DNA of 64,000 nucleotides, taken from Colwellia sp. 75C3 (GTDB taxonomy: Bacteria; Pseudomonadota; Gammaproteobacteria; Enterobacterales; Alteromonadaceae). Location of the stretch: assembly GCF_002836255.1 (NCBI RefSeq), contig NZ_PJAU01000060.1, positions 124,001 to 188,000 on the forward strand, written 5' to 3'. The position numbers were made by a program, and so were the translations under genes. Of this stretch, positions 8,992 through 17,506 are shown piece after piece. The notes below the pieces were generated by a model. That model made no database searches. It saw only the letters and a list, made by a program, of their open reading frames with translations, and had not been told where the DNA came from. How positions within the stretch are numbered: position 1 is the first letter of the stretch; each line of letters begins with the position of its first letter.

Positions 8992-10332
8992 ATGAACTTC
9001 CACTCCACAGGTTTAAAATATCTTTCGATACTCGGAATACTCTTTTTATCCTTGACCCTTTTTACCTCTACCGCTTTTTCCGCTTCATTAGCAGAAGAAG
9101 AACAAGAGATTGTCTTATCTGAGGCAGAGCTTGCTCAAACCTTAGCGCCAATTGCTCTTTATCCCGACACCTTATTGACTCATATATTAATTGCGTCTAC
9201 CTACCCAATAGAAGTCATTGAAGCTGAACGTTGGCTAAATAAACACGCTAAATTAACCGCATCACAAGTTGAAAAAAAGGCAGAGAAAAAAGACTGGGAT
9301 GCCAGTATAAAAGCACTGTTAGCATTTCCTCGGGTTATGGAAAAATTAAGTGAAGATCTTACTTGGATGCAGAAACTCGGTGATGCTTTTTTACAAGACG
9401 AAGAAAGAGTACTTGCCAGTATTCAAGCATTAAGACAGCAAGCCGATGAAGCAGGTAGTTTGGCAAATATAGATAATGTGAAGGTGATAAAAGAACAGAG
9501 GATAATCATTATTGAACCGGCACAACCAGAAATTATTTACGTTCCTTATTACGATACTCGCTTAGTATATGGACGCTGGTATTGGGCACATTACCCACCT
9601 GTTTATTGGCATAGTCCGCCGTATTATGCAGCTCATCATAGTCCTTTTTATTGGGGACATGGCGTGCACATAAGTAGTCGCTTTTACTTTAGTACGTTTA
9701 ACTGGCATAACCGTCATGTGGTCGTTAATCACTATAATCGTTCTAATCACCAGGGTAATTACGCGGGTTACCATCCTAGAAAAAAGATTGTGACGAGCCA
9801 TCAAGCAAAACGGTGGAGTCATCAACCAAAACATAGACGCGGTGTTGCTTACAGTCACGGACGAGTAAAACAAAAATATTACGGGAACAGTGTACAGAAC
9901 AATAAAAATGTACGTCGTAATAATAAAATTGTTTCTGGTAGTAGTTATAAGGTGAAGCCATATAAAAGTACCCAGCAAGTTAATCGACATAAAGACTTTA
10001 ATAAGAAGCTAAAGGTGAAGTCACATCAGCAAAGTAAGCCATACAGTAAACAGGCTGGACATAAGGTTAGTAAAACTAACAGTAAAAAATATGCGGATAA
10101 TAGAAGTTTTAAGAAAGACAAAAGTTATAGCAGTGTCAGTAAGAACAGTAATAATACCGGGAAGAGTGTTTATAAGGCTCAAAAACCTAGCTCAAGATCA
10201 GTTGACTCTACAGCAAAGAGAACAAAGGTCCATCAACCAAGTAAGCATAAAGTTTCAAGCCAGAGGCAATCAGTAAAGAAAACCTCAGTGCATAGTCGAC
10301 CTCAGCATAAATCGAAAGAAAGGGTTAAATAA
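8992..10332 (+). CDS. DUF3300 domain-containing exported protein
   Basis: A 446-residue protein with a signal peptide (about 1-30), a DUF3300 domain (about residues 40-190, with LAPIALYPDTLLTHILIAS and ALLAFPRVMEKL), and a Tyr/His/Trp-rich segment (about 185-245). The remaining C-terminal 200 residues are low-complexity and very basic (Lys, Ser, His, Asn, Gln). AGGTGAG precedes the start. The basic tail should be disordered and could bind LPS, nucleic acid or peptidoglycan at the cell surface; that is inference. It has its own GTTCAG promoter and is terminated by the hairpin at 10394. Confidence 0.88.
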   Translation: MNFHSTGLKYLSILGILFLSLTLFTSTAFSASLAEEEQEIVLSEAELAQTLAPIALYPDTLLTHILIASTYPIEVIEAERWLNKHAKLTASQVEKKAEKKDWDASIKALLAFPRVMEKLSEDLTWMQKLGDAFLQDEERVLASIQALRQQADEAGSLANIDNVKVIKEQRIIIIEPAQPEIIYVPYYDTRLVYGRWYWAHYPPVYWHSPPYYAAHHSPFYWGHGVHISSRFYFSTFNWHNRHVVVNHYNRSNHQGNYAGYHPRKKIVTSHQAKRWSHQPKHRRGVAYSHGRVKQKYYGNSVQNNKNVRRNNKIVSGSSYKVKPYKSTQQVNRHKDFNKKLKVKSHQQSKPYSKQAGHKVSKTNSKKYADNRSFKKDKSYSSVSKNSNNTGKSVYKAQKPSSRSVDSTAKRTKVHQPSKHKVSSQRQSVKKTSVHSRPQHKSKERVK

Positions 10333-10393
10333 GTCATTTGATATAATAAAAATAGTGTGAATCTTTGTAGACAGGCTATTTATGCTTTTATGT

Positions 10394-10423
10394 AAATCCA
10401 GCATTGTTATGCTGGATTTTTTT
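10394..10423 (+). terminator. Rho-independent terminator after the DUF3300 gene
   Basis: An 11-bp perfect stem AAATCCAGCAT / ATGCTGGATTT with loop TGTT, followed by a run of T. A standard strong intrinsic terminator. Confidence 0.88.
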
Positions 10424-10516
10424 GGACATAAGAACTGCTAGAGTAGTATGTTATTTAGATGGAACTCACTTTTATTGTCTTAGTTCGAGTGTATTATTTC
10501 GAGTGTATTAGTTCGA

Positions 10517-10993
10517 TTATTTTACAATGACTTTTGGCTTCTTTTTACGAATATAAAGCGTACGGTTCAGTTTAGCGACAACATCACCTTGTTCGTCTTT
10601 TACATATACAGGGATTTGAGGTAAGTACTTTTCACCATTTGCTGTATTAGCAATAATCTCGTCAATTAGGTTTTGGTTAATGGAAAATTCTGCACAGACC
10701 TTACCCTTGCCCGGTTTTATAAAATCAATGTCAGCTGCTTTATCCCATACCACATAGTTATCACCTAACTGTGCAAGGATCATCAACATACAAAAAGGGT
10801 CGGTCATTGCGAATAAAGAACCACCAAAATGGCTACCAACCGCATTCTTATTCCATGGTCGTAATGTTAATTCAACGCGAGCTACTTTAAAATCAGTTGA
10901 TATATGTTTGATACGAATACCAGCAAAAAATAATGGCGGCCAGATATTCATGATAAGGCGAAAAACCCAAGCTTTTTTAAATAATATATTCAT
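10517..10993 (-). CDS. DUF4442 (hotdog-fold, thioesterase-like) protein
   Basis: A 158-residue protein without signal peptide. The block RPWNKNAVGSHFGGSLFAMTD matches the hotdog-fold core of DUF4442 proteins, which are related to PaaI-type acyl-CoA thioesterases. The length is typical. The substrate is unknown and thioesterase activity is unproven for most members. Transcribed alone; a perfect 14-bp palindrome lies 96 bases upstream of the start. Confidence 0.82.
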   Translation of the reverse strand: MNILFKKAWVFRLIMNIWPPLFFAGIRIKHISTDFKVARVELTLRPWNKNAVGSHFGGSLFAMTDPFCMLMILAQLGDNYVVWDKAADIDFIKPGKGKVCAEFSINQNLIDEIIANTANGEKYLPQIPVYVKDEQGDVVAKLNRTLYIRKKKPKVIVK

Positions 10994-11088
10994 TTACAAT
11001 CACTTTTTGATTTGAATTAAGGAATTCAGTTACATTGGTTTGAATGATAAAATCTATCTCATCGTACCAGTTAGTGAGTAGTAATATA

Positions 11089-11102
11089 AACGTTATAACG
11101 TT
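11089..11102. promoter_or_regulatory. 14-bp perfect palindrome upstream of the DUF4442 gene
   Basis: AACGTTATAACGTT is self-complementary and lies in the 401-base gap (10994-11394) between the divergent DUF4442 gene and the exported-protein pair. The size fits a dimeric repressor site, but I do not recognise the regulator. Nothing else clear is visible in the gap. Confidence 0.35.
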
Positions 11103-11394
11103 CAAAATCTACTCAGTACCTTGACGGTTTAATATCCAGCAAATATTCTTTGCTGTCATTGTGATGTAAATAGTTGAATTAAAAATTGATTTAACGAAAA
11201 TGGCAGGAGCTTTATAAGAGGAATACGTGGAGGTTTACTTTAAATAATACGGCTAAGTCTATTATTTTTATGTGCAATCTAGCTTGACCCGATAGGTTCA
11301 AAATGGTTACTATCCGGCCTCATTTTTCGTCTTATTGTTAATTAAACTAACGGCAATATTTAACGGAATTAATACACTTAGGGATGAATAGTAC

Positions 11395-11844
11395 ATGAAA
11401 ATGGTTAACCTTTTTATCATAGCTTTAATCGGACTATCGTTATCGACTCAAGCTGAAATATCACCACTTAACATAGACCAATCACAGAAAAAGACTAAAG
11501 ATAAATACATCAAGTCAGCCCATGACGTTATAAAACATAAATCCAGCCAAGAAGAGGTTCGTTTTGCTATTCTCAGTGCGGCACTCACCAGTAAAAGTGT
11601 CAAATGGATATTGGAAGATGACGGTGATAATTTTCTAGTACTTCGTTGGGACCATTCTGAAGCAGTAATTTATACCAAAGTTGAATTTGATGAACAATAT
11701 ATTCAACTTAAATATCTCGATGCGTATGACGATTATCAATGCAAAAATAATGTGGATGGTATTTGCTACAAAAATGAAAGCCGCAAATATTATGGCCACA
11801 TGAAAGATTTACGTAGCGCCATTATTAATACATTAAGCCACTAA
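11395..11844 (+). CDS. Exported protein of unknown function (first of a related pair)
   Basis: A 149-residue protein with a signal peptide (about 1-19, cleavage near TQA-EIS). The mature part has a helix, then KWILEDDGDNFLVLRWD and a strand-rich segment with two cysteines (YQCKNNVDGICYK). The next gene encodes the same arrangement, so the two appear to share a small alpha+beta domain with a Cys pair that could form a disulfide in the periplasm. AGGGATG lies upstream of the start; the genes are 10 bases apart and co-transcribed. I do not recognise the family. Confidence 0.7.
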   Translation: MKMVNLFIIALIGLSLSTQAEISPLNIDQSQKKTKDKYIKSAHDVIKHKSSQEEVRFAILSAALTSKSVKWILEDDGDNFLVLRWDHSEAVIYTKVEFDEQYIQLKYLDAYDDYQCKNNVDGICYKNESRKYYGHMKDLRSAIINTLSH

Positions 11845-11854
11845 GGAATTTAAA

Positions 11855-12595
11855 ATGAAATATTATAAAACTTTATTACTGTCGATTTTTGTATTTTTTA
11901 GTAGTAACGCATTTGCAACAGAACGTTCATGGTTTGATGAACCTATTAAAATTAATAAAACTTATGTCACTGATGCTGAAGCCGTAATTTTAGAGTCACT
12001 TAAGCAACGGGGCTGGGAAGTAAAAGAAAAGTCTGCAACGATGGTAACGGCTTGGTTAAATGACTATAAGGGGTATGAGTTGGTGCTTGAAATTAAGCAT
12101 GATAACGCTCAAATATCATTTAAGCAGTTGTCATATAAAAAAGTGGGCTGTGAAAGTAAAAGCTCAAGTCGCTGTAAAGCTAGTACTAAATATTCTAATA
12201 AATGGCGATTATATTTACGTAAAAATATAGCGATGAATATTCATAAACGTGCGATGGATCATTTGCTTAAAAATGAGAAAATACGCAGAACTTGGCTTGA
12301 GGAATTAAAAACCGGTAATATTGAATTTAAAACTAAATTAGCCCGCAACTTAATAGATATTGAGTACTTTAATGAGTATGCACTAGCTGAAATTGTCGAG
12401 CAAATAAATGCTAATTATCAACGTAATAAGTTATCGAGTGATGAAGTACAACAGTACGCCTTTTTCTGTAAAGTCTTAGCGCGCTCTAAACAAGAAAAAC
12501 ACACCGAATTATTAACTCAGGTGAGCCAAAAAGCCAAATCTCGAAAGTTAAGAAATTACGTAAAAGGCTATTTAACTGAAATGGCAGAGAGCTAA
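11855..12595 (+). CDS. Exported protein of unknown function (second of a related pair)
   Basis: A 246-residue protein with a signal peptide (about 1-21, ending AFA). Residues 35-120 repeat the pattern of the upstream protein: SLKQRGWEVKEKSATMVTAWL, a beta segment YELVLEIKHDNAQISFKQL, then two cysteines (GCESKSSSRCKA) followed by KWRLYLRKN. The C-terminal 100 residues are helical, charged and unique to this copy. AAGGAA precedes the start. Probably periplasmic; function unknown. Likely arisen by duplication of the neighbour followed by gain of the helical extension. Confidence 0.7.
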   Translation: MKYYKTLLLSIFVFFSSNAFATERSWFDEPIKINKTYVTDAEAVILESLKQRGWEVKEKSATMVTAWLNDYKGYELVLEIKHDNAQISFKQLSYKKVGCESKSSSRCKASTKYSNKWRLYLRKNIAMNIHKRAMDHLLKNEKIRRTWLEELKTGNIEFKTKLARNLIDIEYFNEYALAEIVEQINANYQRNKLSSDEVQQYAFFCKVLARSKQEKHTELLTQVSQKAKSRKLRNYVKGYLTEMAES

Positions 12596-12623
12596 TTTAA
12601 CGGTAAGAGAATAATGAGATGGA

Positions 12624-12651
12624 AGACAAATGAGCGTTTTCTCATTTGTCT
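12624..12651. terminator. Hairpin between convergent genes
   Basis: Perfect 11-bp stem AGACAAATGAG / CTCATTTGTCT with a 6-base loop, placed between the exported-protein pair and the convergent LysR gene. No long T-run follows on either strand, so termination would be weak. Confidence 0.5.
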
Positions 12652-12670
12652 CTGTTAAAGCTGCAGTAAG

Positions 12671-13582
12671 TTAATTAGTCGCATTCATCTCTTGTTTTAA
12701 CCAATTGGTAAACACGTTTAAACGCGCTATCTTTGGTGAATTCTCATCATAAACAAAATAACGTTTTACTACATTGGGGTGCGGTATATTAATTGGCATA
12801 ACCAGTTGGCCCGATTTAAGTTGTTCAATAATTAAATAGCGGGCAGCTAAAGTAAAACCGTGATCATTTAATACCGCGTTTAATGCCATGTCAGTGCTAT
12901 GTACCTCAGTCCACTGCTGATGCTCTTGGTAACCTTGGGTATTAGTATGTTCAAACCAAGAAGGCCAATCGTAACAGCCGGGATTTTCTAAACTCACCAA
13001 CCACGTTTTGAGTAGGTCTTTAGGTTCTTTAAAGTCCATTTTTTTAGTCAGTGCTTCGGAACAAACGGGATAGACGGGATCTTCGCCAAAATATTCACAG
13101 TTAAGCGATGAATCAGTATTTTCTTTAACGCGTGGACCAAAACGAATAGCGAGGTCAATGTGTTGCTCTTTGAGATCCTCAAACTGAGCAGAAGACATAA
13201 CACGAATATTTATATTGGGGTATTGTGCTGAAAAATCACTCAGTTTTGGCATCAGCCATAAAGTAGTAAAAGCCTGAGTAGAACTAATGGTTAAGCTGCC
13301 CGCTATTTCTTCAACTGTAATTTCATTAATACTTTTCTCTAACAACTTAAAAGCCTGTTGAGTCCCTGACAATAGTGCTTTCCCTTGTTGGGTTAACAAC
13401 ATACTTTTACTTTTGCGCAAAAATAACTGAGTTGCTAGGTTCTCTTCTAATTGCCGCATTTGCTGACTAACTGCCGCCTGTGAAATACACAATTCTGCCG
13501 CTGCTTTACTATAACTTTGATGCCGAGCGGCACACTCAAAACTATGCAATAAATTAATATTTTTTAATGCTCTTTTAATCAT
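12671..13582 (-). CDS. LysR-family transcriptional regulator (GcvA-like)
   Basis: A 303-residue regulator. The N-terminal winged helix contains NLLHSFECAARHQSYSKAA and CISQAAVSQQMRQLEENLA, close to the GcvA/AmpR subgroup. A substrate-binding domain follows from about residue 90. It is divergent from a PEP-mutase/isocitrate-lyase-family gene, and the shared promoter region contains a 17-bp palindrome. By the usual LysR logic it should control that gene and itself. The effector is unknown. Confidence 0.92.
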   Translation of the reverse strand: MIKRALKNINLLHSFECAARHQSYSKAAAELCISQAAVSQQMRQLEENLATQLFLRKSKSMLLTQQGKALLSGTQQAFKLLEKSINEITVEEIAGSLTISSTQAFTTLWLMPKLSDFSAQYPNINIRVMSSAQFEDLKEQHIDLAIRFGPRVKENTDSSLNCEYFGEDPVYPVCSEALTKKMDFKEPKDLLKTWLVSLENPGCYDWPSWFEHTNTQGYQEHQQWTEVHSTDMALNAVLNDHGFTLAARYLIIEQLKSGQLVMPINIPHPNVVKRYFVYDENSPKIARLNVFTNWLKQEMNATN

Positions 13583-13613
13583 AATGTAATAATAAAACCC
13601 AAGATATTTATAT

Positions 13614-13630
13614 TATAAGCATAGCTTATA
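13614..13630. promoter_or_regulatory. LysR-type operator palindrome
   Basis: TATAAGC-ATA-GCTTATA, a 7-3-7 inverted repeat containing a T-N11-A core, lies 32 bases upstream of the LysR start and about 100 bases before the divergent gene. This matches the expected form and place of a LysR-type binding site. Confidence 0.6.
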
Positions 13631-13730
13631 GTTGTAGTCGATTCTAATCGTTGGTTTTTAATATCTGAAAACAGCACACTTAATAATACAAGAGCTAACA
13701 ACTGTCGCTAAAACTAACAGAGATTACATC

Positions 13731-14507
13731 ATGAAACCTGTACCATTTCCTCTATTACATCAACAAACCACAACATTATTACTTTGTAATGTGTGGGATG
13801 TCGCCAGTGCAAAAACAGCAGAGCAATTAGGCTTTATGGCTATTGGCACATCTAGTGCTGCTATTGCAAGAATGCTTGGTTATGCCGATGGTGAGCACAT
13901 GCCATTTGAAGAACTACTCTTTATAGTTAAACGTATTACAGCTTGTAGTGATCTACCTTTAACTGTTGATATTGAAGCCGGTTTTAGTGATGATGCACAA
14001 ATAACCGCTGGGTATATTAAAGGGTTAGCACAAGTCGGCGTTGTTGGAATAAACATCGAAGACAGCAAAGTAAATAAAACCAATGAAGAGCGGGTATTAA
14101 TGAACGAAAATAGCTTTGCAGGCTACCTTTCGGCGCTTACCACTCAATTAGTAAAAGATAACATCACAGTTTTTATTAATGTTAGAACTGATACCTTTTT
14201 ACTTGGCGTAGAAGAAGCGTTGCAAGAAACGCAAAAGCGCGCCAAGTTATATCAAGCAGCCGGCGCTGACGGTTTGTTTGTCCCTTGTATTGTCGAAACT
14301 GAAGCGATTGAAAAAGTCGTGAACAGTACAATATTGCCAGTTAATGTTATGTGTTTGCCAGCTTTACCTGATTTTGAGACGTTAAAATTACTTGGGGTAA
14401 AGCGTATTAGCATGGGGAATTTTCTCTTTGATGCGTTGCAAGATGACTTGTCAGTAAGGCTTAGTAAAATTCAACAAGCTGACTCTTTTCAGCCCATATT
14501 TGGTTAA
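13731..14507 (+). CDS. Isocitrate lyase / PEP-mutase superfamily enzyme
   Basis: A 258-residue TIM-barrel protein. It contains the family segments NVWDVASAKTAEQLGFMAIG, ARMLGYADGE, TVDIEAGFSDD (metal-binding Asp/Glu region) and VGINIEDS. The family includes oxaloacetate decarboxylases, carboxyPEP mutases and 2-methylisocitrate lyase. The long loop Cys motif of true lyases (KKCGH) is absent, so it is more like the oxaloacetate decarboxylase/PEP-mutase-like branch; the substrate cannot be fixed from sequence. No phosphonate genes are nearby, so phosphonate synthesis is unlikely. Probably regulated by the divergent LysR protein. Confidence 0.85.
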   Translation: MKPVPFPLLHQQTTTLLLCNVWDVASAKTAEQLGFMAIGTSSAAIARMLGYADGEHMPFEELLFIVKRITACSDLPLTVDIEAGFSDDAQITAGYIKGLAQVGVVGINIEDSKVNKTNEERVLMNENSFAGYLSALTTQLVKDNITVFINVRTDTFLLGVEEALQETQKRAKLYQAAGADGLFVPCIVETEAIEKVVNSTILPVNVMCLPALPDFETLKLLGVKRISMGNFLFDALQDDLSVRLSKIQQADSFQPIFG

Positions 14508-14644
14508 GTACTCAACTTATTGTTAGTCTTATTTTTATTGACGGTTAATCTATCGGGTACCTTTTAATCACCTGGTAGATTAATTATCAAACACTTCCTT
14601 CGTTATATTTTGAACTAATTCAGTCGGTTAGCGTATTTATTAAG

Positions 14645-14662
14645 TTGGCATCAGTTGTGCAA
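14645..14662 (+). promoter_or_regulatory. Sigma-54-like promoter before the small exported protein
   Basis: TTGGCAT-N5-GTGCA with GG at 14647-14648 and GC at 14659-14660, exactly 10 bases apart as required for a -24/-12 element. It lies about 90 bases before the start codon. One of four such elements in the 14.6-18.3 kb cluster. Confidence 0.6.
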
Positions 14663-14752
14663 CATCCTAGTTAAATGAAAGTAGTTACCAGTCCAGTCAA
14701 ATAATTGACTTACGAGTACCGCGAGCTTTCACAATGATTAACTAGACAGGTG

Positions 14753-15103
14753 ATGAACGTGATTAAGTCCCTTTTAAAATTTAAGATTTTAATAATTACT
14801 TTACTAAGTGTGAGTTCAGTATGCGTGAGCTCAGTAAGTTATGCACATTCATATCCCCCAAAAGTAGAAGCTAAATATCAATCAAGAATTCAAGTAATAC
14901 CTATAACGCGTGTTCAAAACAAGCTATTACCTCAAGCACTTTATGTACAAACCGTGGGGCATACATTCAAACGAAAATTTGCATTTCAAAATAAAGTGAT
15001 TAAACACGTTTATTATGATTTGTCTCAGCCGACACATAAGTTATATGCAGCATTATTCCCGAAAAGCATTTCCAGTAAACGTGCAAGTAGTTACTGGCCA
15101 TAA
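14753..15103 (+). CDS. Small exported protein of unknown function, probable sigma-54 regulon member
   Basis: About 116 residues with a signal peptide (cleavage near SYAHS). The mature part is basic, rich in Tyr, Lys and Pro, without cysteines or a recognisable domain. GTG at 14750, ATG at 14753 and GTG at 14759 are all possible starts; ATG is chosen. It has its own sigma-54-like promoter and precedes the FlgO-domain genes in the same direction, so a motility or cell-envelope role is possible by association only. Confidence 0.6.
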   Translation: MNVIKSLLKFKILIITLLSVSSVCVSSVSYAHSYPPKVEAKYQSRIQVIPITRVQNKLLPQALYVQTVGHTFKRKFAFQNKVIKHVYYDLSQPTHKLYAALFPKSISSKRASSYWP

Positions 15104-15110
15104 TTTTTAT

Positions 15111-15128
15111 TTGGCATTAATTATGCAG
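15111..15128 (+). promoter_or_regulatory. Sigma-54-like promoter before the first FlgO-domain gene
   Basis: TTGGCAT-N5-ATGCA, GG at 15113-15114 and GC at 15125-15126 with 10 bases between. About 147 bases before the start codon of the first FlgO-domain lipoprotein. Confidence 0.6.
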
Positions 15129-15274
15129 AGACTATTACGTAAAGACTTTTACGCAAAGAGTATTGATATACAGTTTTTGATACAGCGTTAATGTGCATTT
15201 TTGATATATAGGTTTGATACTCAGCTTTTAACCGTAACTAGCCTATTCAAATAAATAAGTAATGAAGGTTCAAC

Positions 15275-15871
15275 ATGAAATTATCCTCCGTATGTTTATT
15301 AGTGTTATCTACCGCTCTGATGGGGTGTGGATCACTTAGTGAAAAAGTTGTAACTGTGCAACCAGATGCATCCTTGCAAGCTAACGAACACTTTGACGAT
15401 AAATTGTTTTACTTGATTGAGCAATTAACACAAGTAGGGCAGTTTAATTATCAACAAAAACCGGTAGCATTTACTACGCTGGTGTGGATGGACACGTTAA
15501 GCATAAAAAACGAACAAAGATCGAATTCACTGCTTGGACATCAAATTTCGAGCAGTTTAAAAACAGAATTAATACAGCGGGGTGGCCAAGTTGTTGAGCA
15601 CAAATCAGCACAAGCTATTTCAATGTCAGCAAACGCCTCATATTATTTAACAAGAAAGTTAGATGAGTTATCTCAAAATATTGAAGTGAGTTATGTACTA
15701 GCAGGTACTATGCTAGAAATTAAAGGTGGAGTAGAGGTGAATGTTGAGGTCATTGATGTTGACTCACATAGAGTGGTTAGTAGCGCTCGTACCTTTATTT
15801 CAAATGAATATTTACCTGAACTAAACAATGTTTACTTGAAAAAAGGTAAAATCTATCGTGGACAGTTGTGA
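15275..15871 (+). CDS. FlgO-domain lipoprotein (copy 1)
   Basis: A 198-residue lipoprotein: signal sequence with lipobox LMGC (acylated Cys at about residue 18). A FlgO-type domain follows from about residue 40 to 190, with SLLGHQISSSLKTELIQRGGQVVEH, YVLAGTMLEIKGGVEVNVEVID and VVSSARTFI. Vibrio FlgO is an outer-membrane lipoprotein needed for flagellar stability and motility. This copy is first of three, followed with overlap by copy 2. A sigma-54-like promoter precedes it, in line with flagellar class control. Whether it serves the flagellum or another envelope machine is unproven. Confidence 0.85.
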   Translation: MKLSSVCLLVLSTALMGCGSLSEKVVTVQPDASLQANEHFDDKLFYLIEQLTQVGQFNYQQKPVAFTTLVWMDTLSIKNEQRSNSLLGHQISSSLKTELIQRGGQVVEHKSAQAISMSANASYYLTRKLDELSQNIEVSYVLAGTMLEIKGGVEVNVEVIDVDSHRVVSSARTFISNEYLPELNNVYLKKGKIYRGQL

Positions 15872-15878
15872 GAAAATT

Positions 15879-16550
15879 ATGAAATATAAAGCCCTCTCTT
15901 TATGTGTTTTATTTGCTGGCTGTGCTGAGTTACCAGATGAAAATATTAATGTACCTAATCAGGTAAATTTTTCGGTTAAAGGAGCTTCTCAATTAAGTGA
16001 TAGCAACAGGTATCACGGTGATGAACTCATTAAAAATGTTAATCATTATGCTAAGTGGTTAACACAAGACCTATTTGCCAACATTGATTTTCCGAACAAC
16101 AACGATATTTTTGTTGTGACTAATTTAGCTTTGCTTGACTCAAACCTAAATAAAACCAGTCACTTTGGCCGACAAATGACTGAAGCAATAAGTCATGAAG
16201 TGCATCGTACTGGTTTTTCAGTGATCGATCTTAAAGCGAGTGGCTTTATTCGTATGACAGAAACAGGCGATTTATTTTATCAAAGTGAAGATCACCTTGA
16301 GTTATCTCCAGCAGCAGATGCTAGTCATATTATTACGGGTACACTCACTAAGCATCAAGGTGGTTATTTTGTTAACGCTAAGGTAATTTTACTCGAAAGT
16401 AGAGCCATGGTAAGTTCAGCGCAAATATTTGTCCCCTACAATGTAGTTGATGCAGTGATGCTAGAAGATAAAGATAAAGAAAAGAAAGAAGTACAAGAGC
16501 CTGTAGCACCTAAAAAGACTACAGTACCGTTAAAGGCTTATTCTAATTGA
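15879..16550 (+). CDS. FlgO-domain lipoprotein (copy 2)
   Basis: A 223-residue lipoprotein from the ATG at 15879; an upstream GTG at 15858 would put eight residues ahead of the lipoprotein signal MKYKALSLCVLFAGC and is rejected. Core FlgO features: NKTSHFGRQMTEAISHEVHR, SHIITGTLTKHQGGYFVNAKV and MVSSAQIFVP. The C-terminal 30 residues are charged (KDKEKKEVQEP) and unlike the other copies. The start is 7 bases after the stop of copy 1, so the two are co-translated. Outer-membrane localisation is expected because residue +2 after the Cys is Ala. Confidence 0.84.
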   Translation: MKYKALSLCVLFAGCAELPDENINVPNQVNFSVKGASQLSDSNRYHGDELIKNVNHYAKWLTQDLFANIDFPNNNDIFVVTNLALLDSNLNKTSHFGRQMTEAISHEVHRTGFSVIDLKASGFIRMTETGDLFYQSEDHLELSPAADASHIITGTLTKHQGGYFVNAKVILLESRAMVSSAQIFVPYNVVDAVMLEDKDKEKKEVQEPVAPKKTTVPLKAYSN

Positions 16551-16661
16551 TTTTTTGTTTATTCGTCAATGACATACGTTGATGGTATACGTTAATAAGT
16601 AGACTGAAGTCGCTTGGTTGTACCATGCTTAATTTTTACTGTACAGATAGATTAGGTATTC

Positions 16662-16678
16662 TGGCGCACTTTGTGCGG
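16662..16678 (+). promoter_or_regulatory. Sigma-54-like promoter before the third FlgO-domain gene
   Basis: TGGCGC-N5-GTGC, GG at 16663-16664 and GC at 16675-16676, 10 bases apart. About 90 bases before the ATG at 16766. It supports that start over an upstream in-frame codon at 16625, which would begin before the promoter. Confidence 0.5.
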
Positions 16679-16765
16679 TATTTTTCACGAGTCATTACAT
16701 TATGGCTAAGTGATATTTTCTTAATGGTAAAATATCACTTTAATAAATTTAAATTGGATCTTATT

Positions 16766-17359
16766 ATGCCGAATTATGAAACGTTTCGACTGAAAACCTT
16801 AAGCCAGTTAACTGCTGTGGGTTTATTATCGATAGCAATAACGGCTTGTTCGTCGGTACCTGAAGAAGATGACCCTGCAGAAAGTATGATTGGTTTAACC
16901 TTAGCAGATGAGGTTTATAGTTTTCATACGCACCAAAGGATCAACGATTATACCGATAGGCTTGCTCATGACTTGTTTCGTAATTTGCGCAATATACAGC
17001 TTAATCAACCTATTTTGGTGACGTCTTTTGTTAAGTTTGATGAGACACTGCAAAAAACTAGTAAATTAGGTAATTTAGTCAGCGAAAGCTTGATTGGCAA
17101 TATGCAAGAGTACGACATTCAGGTGATGGATGTGCACCTTATGGGAGGTGTTAATATTACGCCAACAGGTGATTTTGTTTTTAGCCGAGATCGTGATGAA
17201 ATAGAGTTTGCGGGTGAAATATCCTATGTATTATCTGGTGTTATCATTGAAAGTGAAAGAGGCTTCACTATTAATGCCCGAATAATGGAGCTAAAAACGA
17301 AGAAAGTAATCTCTACCGCTTCTACTTTTATCCCGTCTTTTGTAATTGAAGTTATTTAG
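16766..17359 (+). CDS. FlgO-domain lipoprotein (copy 3)
   Basis: A 197-residue lipoprotein from ATG 16766, with GGA seven bases upstream and lipobox ITAC near residue 27. The FlgO domain is clear: QKTSKLGNLVSESLIGNMQE, NITPTGDFVFSRDRDEIEFA, YVLSGVIIESERGFTINARI and KVISTASTFIPS. Closest in pattern to copy 2 (both have a TPTGD/TETGD element). The frame is open back to 16625, but that part lacks a signal peptide and holds the promoter. Its stop codon lies inside a 12-bp tandem repeat. Confidence 0.84.
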   Translation: MPNYETFRLKTLSQLTAVGLLSIAITACSSVPEEDDPAESMIGLTLADEVYSFHTHQRINDYTDRLAHDLFRNLRNIQLNQPILVTSFVKFDETLQKTSKLGNLVSESLIGNMQEYDIQVMDVHLMGGVNITPTGDFVFSRDRDEIEFAGEISYVLSGVIIESERGFTINARIMELKTKKVISTASTFIPSFVIEVI

Positions 17360-17386
17360 TTAGTTATTTAGTTAGTTATTTAGTTA
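17351..17386. repeat. 12-bp tandem repeat at the end of FlgO copy 3
   Basis: Three exact copies of GTTATTTAGTTA (17351-17362, 17363-17374, 17375-17386). The last codons and the TAG stop of the gene are in the first unit. Each repeat carries a TAG in the same frame, so copy-number change would not extend the protein. Confidence 0.9.
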
Positions 17387-17412
17387 GTTAGTGTTAATAT
17401 CGTTTCACTTTT

Positions 17413-17449
17413 AAAATGACTTTGTATTAAATACATGGTCATTTTTTTT
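17413..17449 (+). terminator. Rho-independent terminator after FlgO copy 3
   Basis: Stem AAAATGAC / GTCATTTT with an inner GTAT/ATAC pairing and a run of eight T. Sits between the plus-strand FlgO gene and the convergent SPOR lipoprotein gene. Confidence 0.7.
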
Positions 17450-17506
17450 GCTTTTATTCTAGAGCAGTGATGTTCTAGCTGAGTTAAGTGTAGTTAAGCG
17501 TATATT

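Noticed and set aside
9562-9990. Long antisense frame opposite the DUF3300 gene
   Set aside because: It mirrors the His/Tyr/Lys-rich low-complexity region of a well-supported gene and has no start signal of its own.
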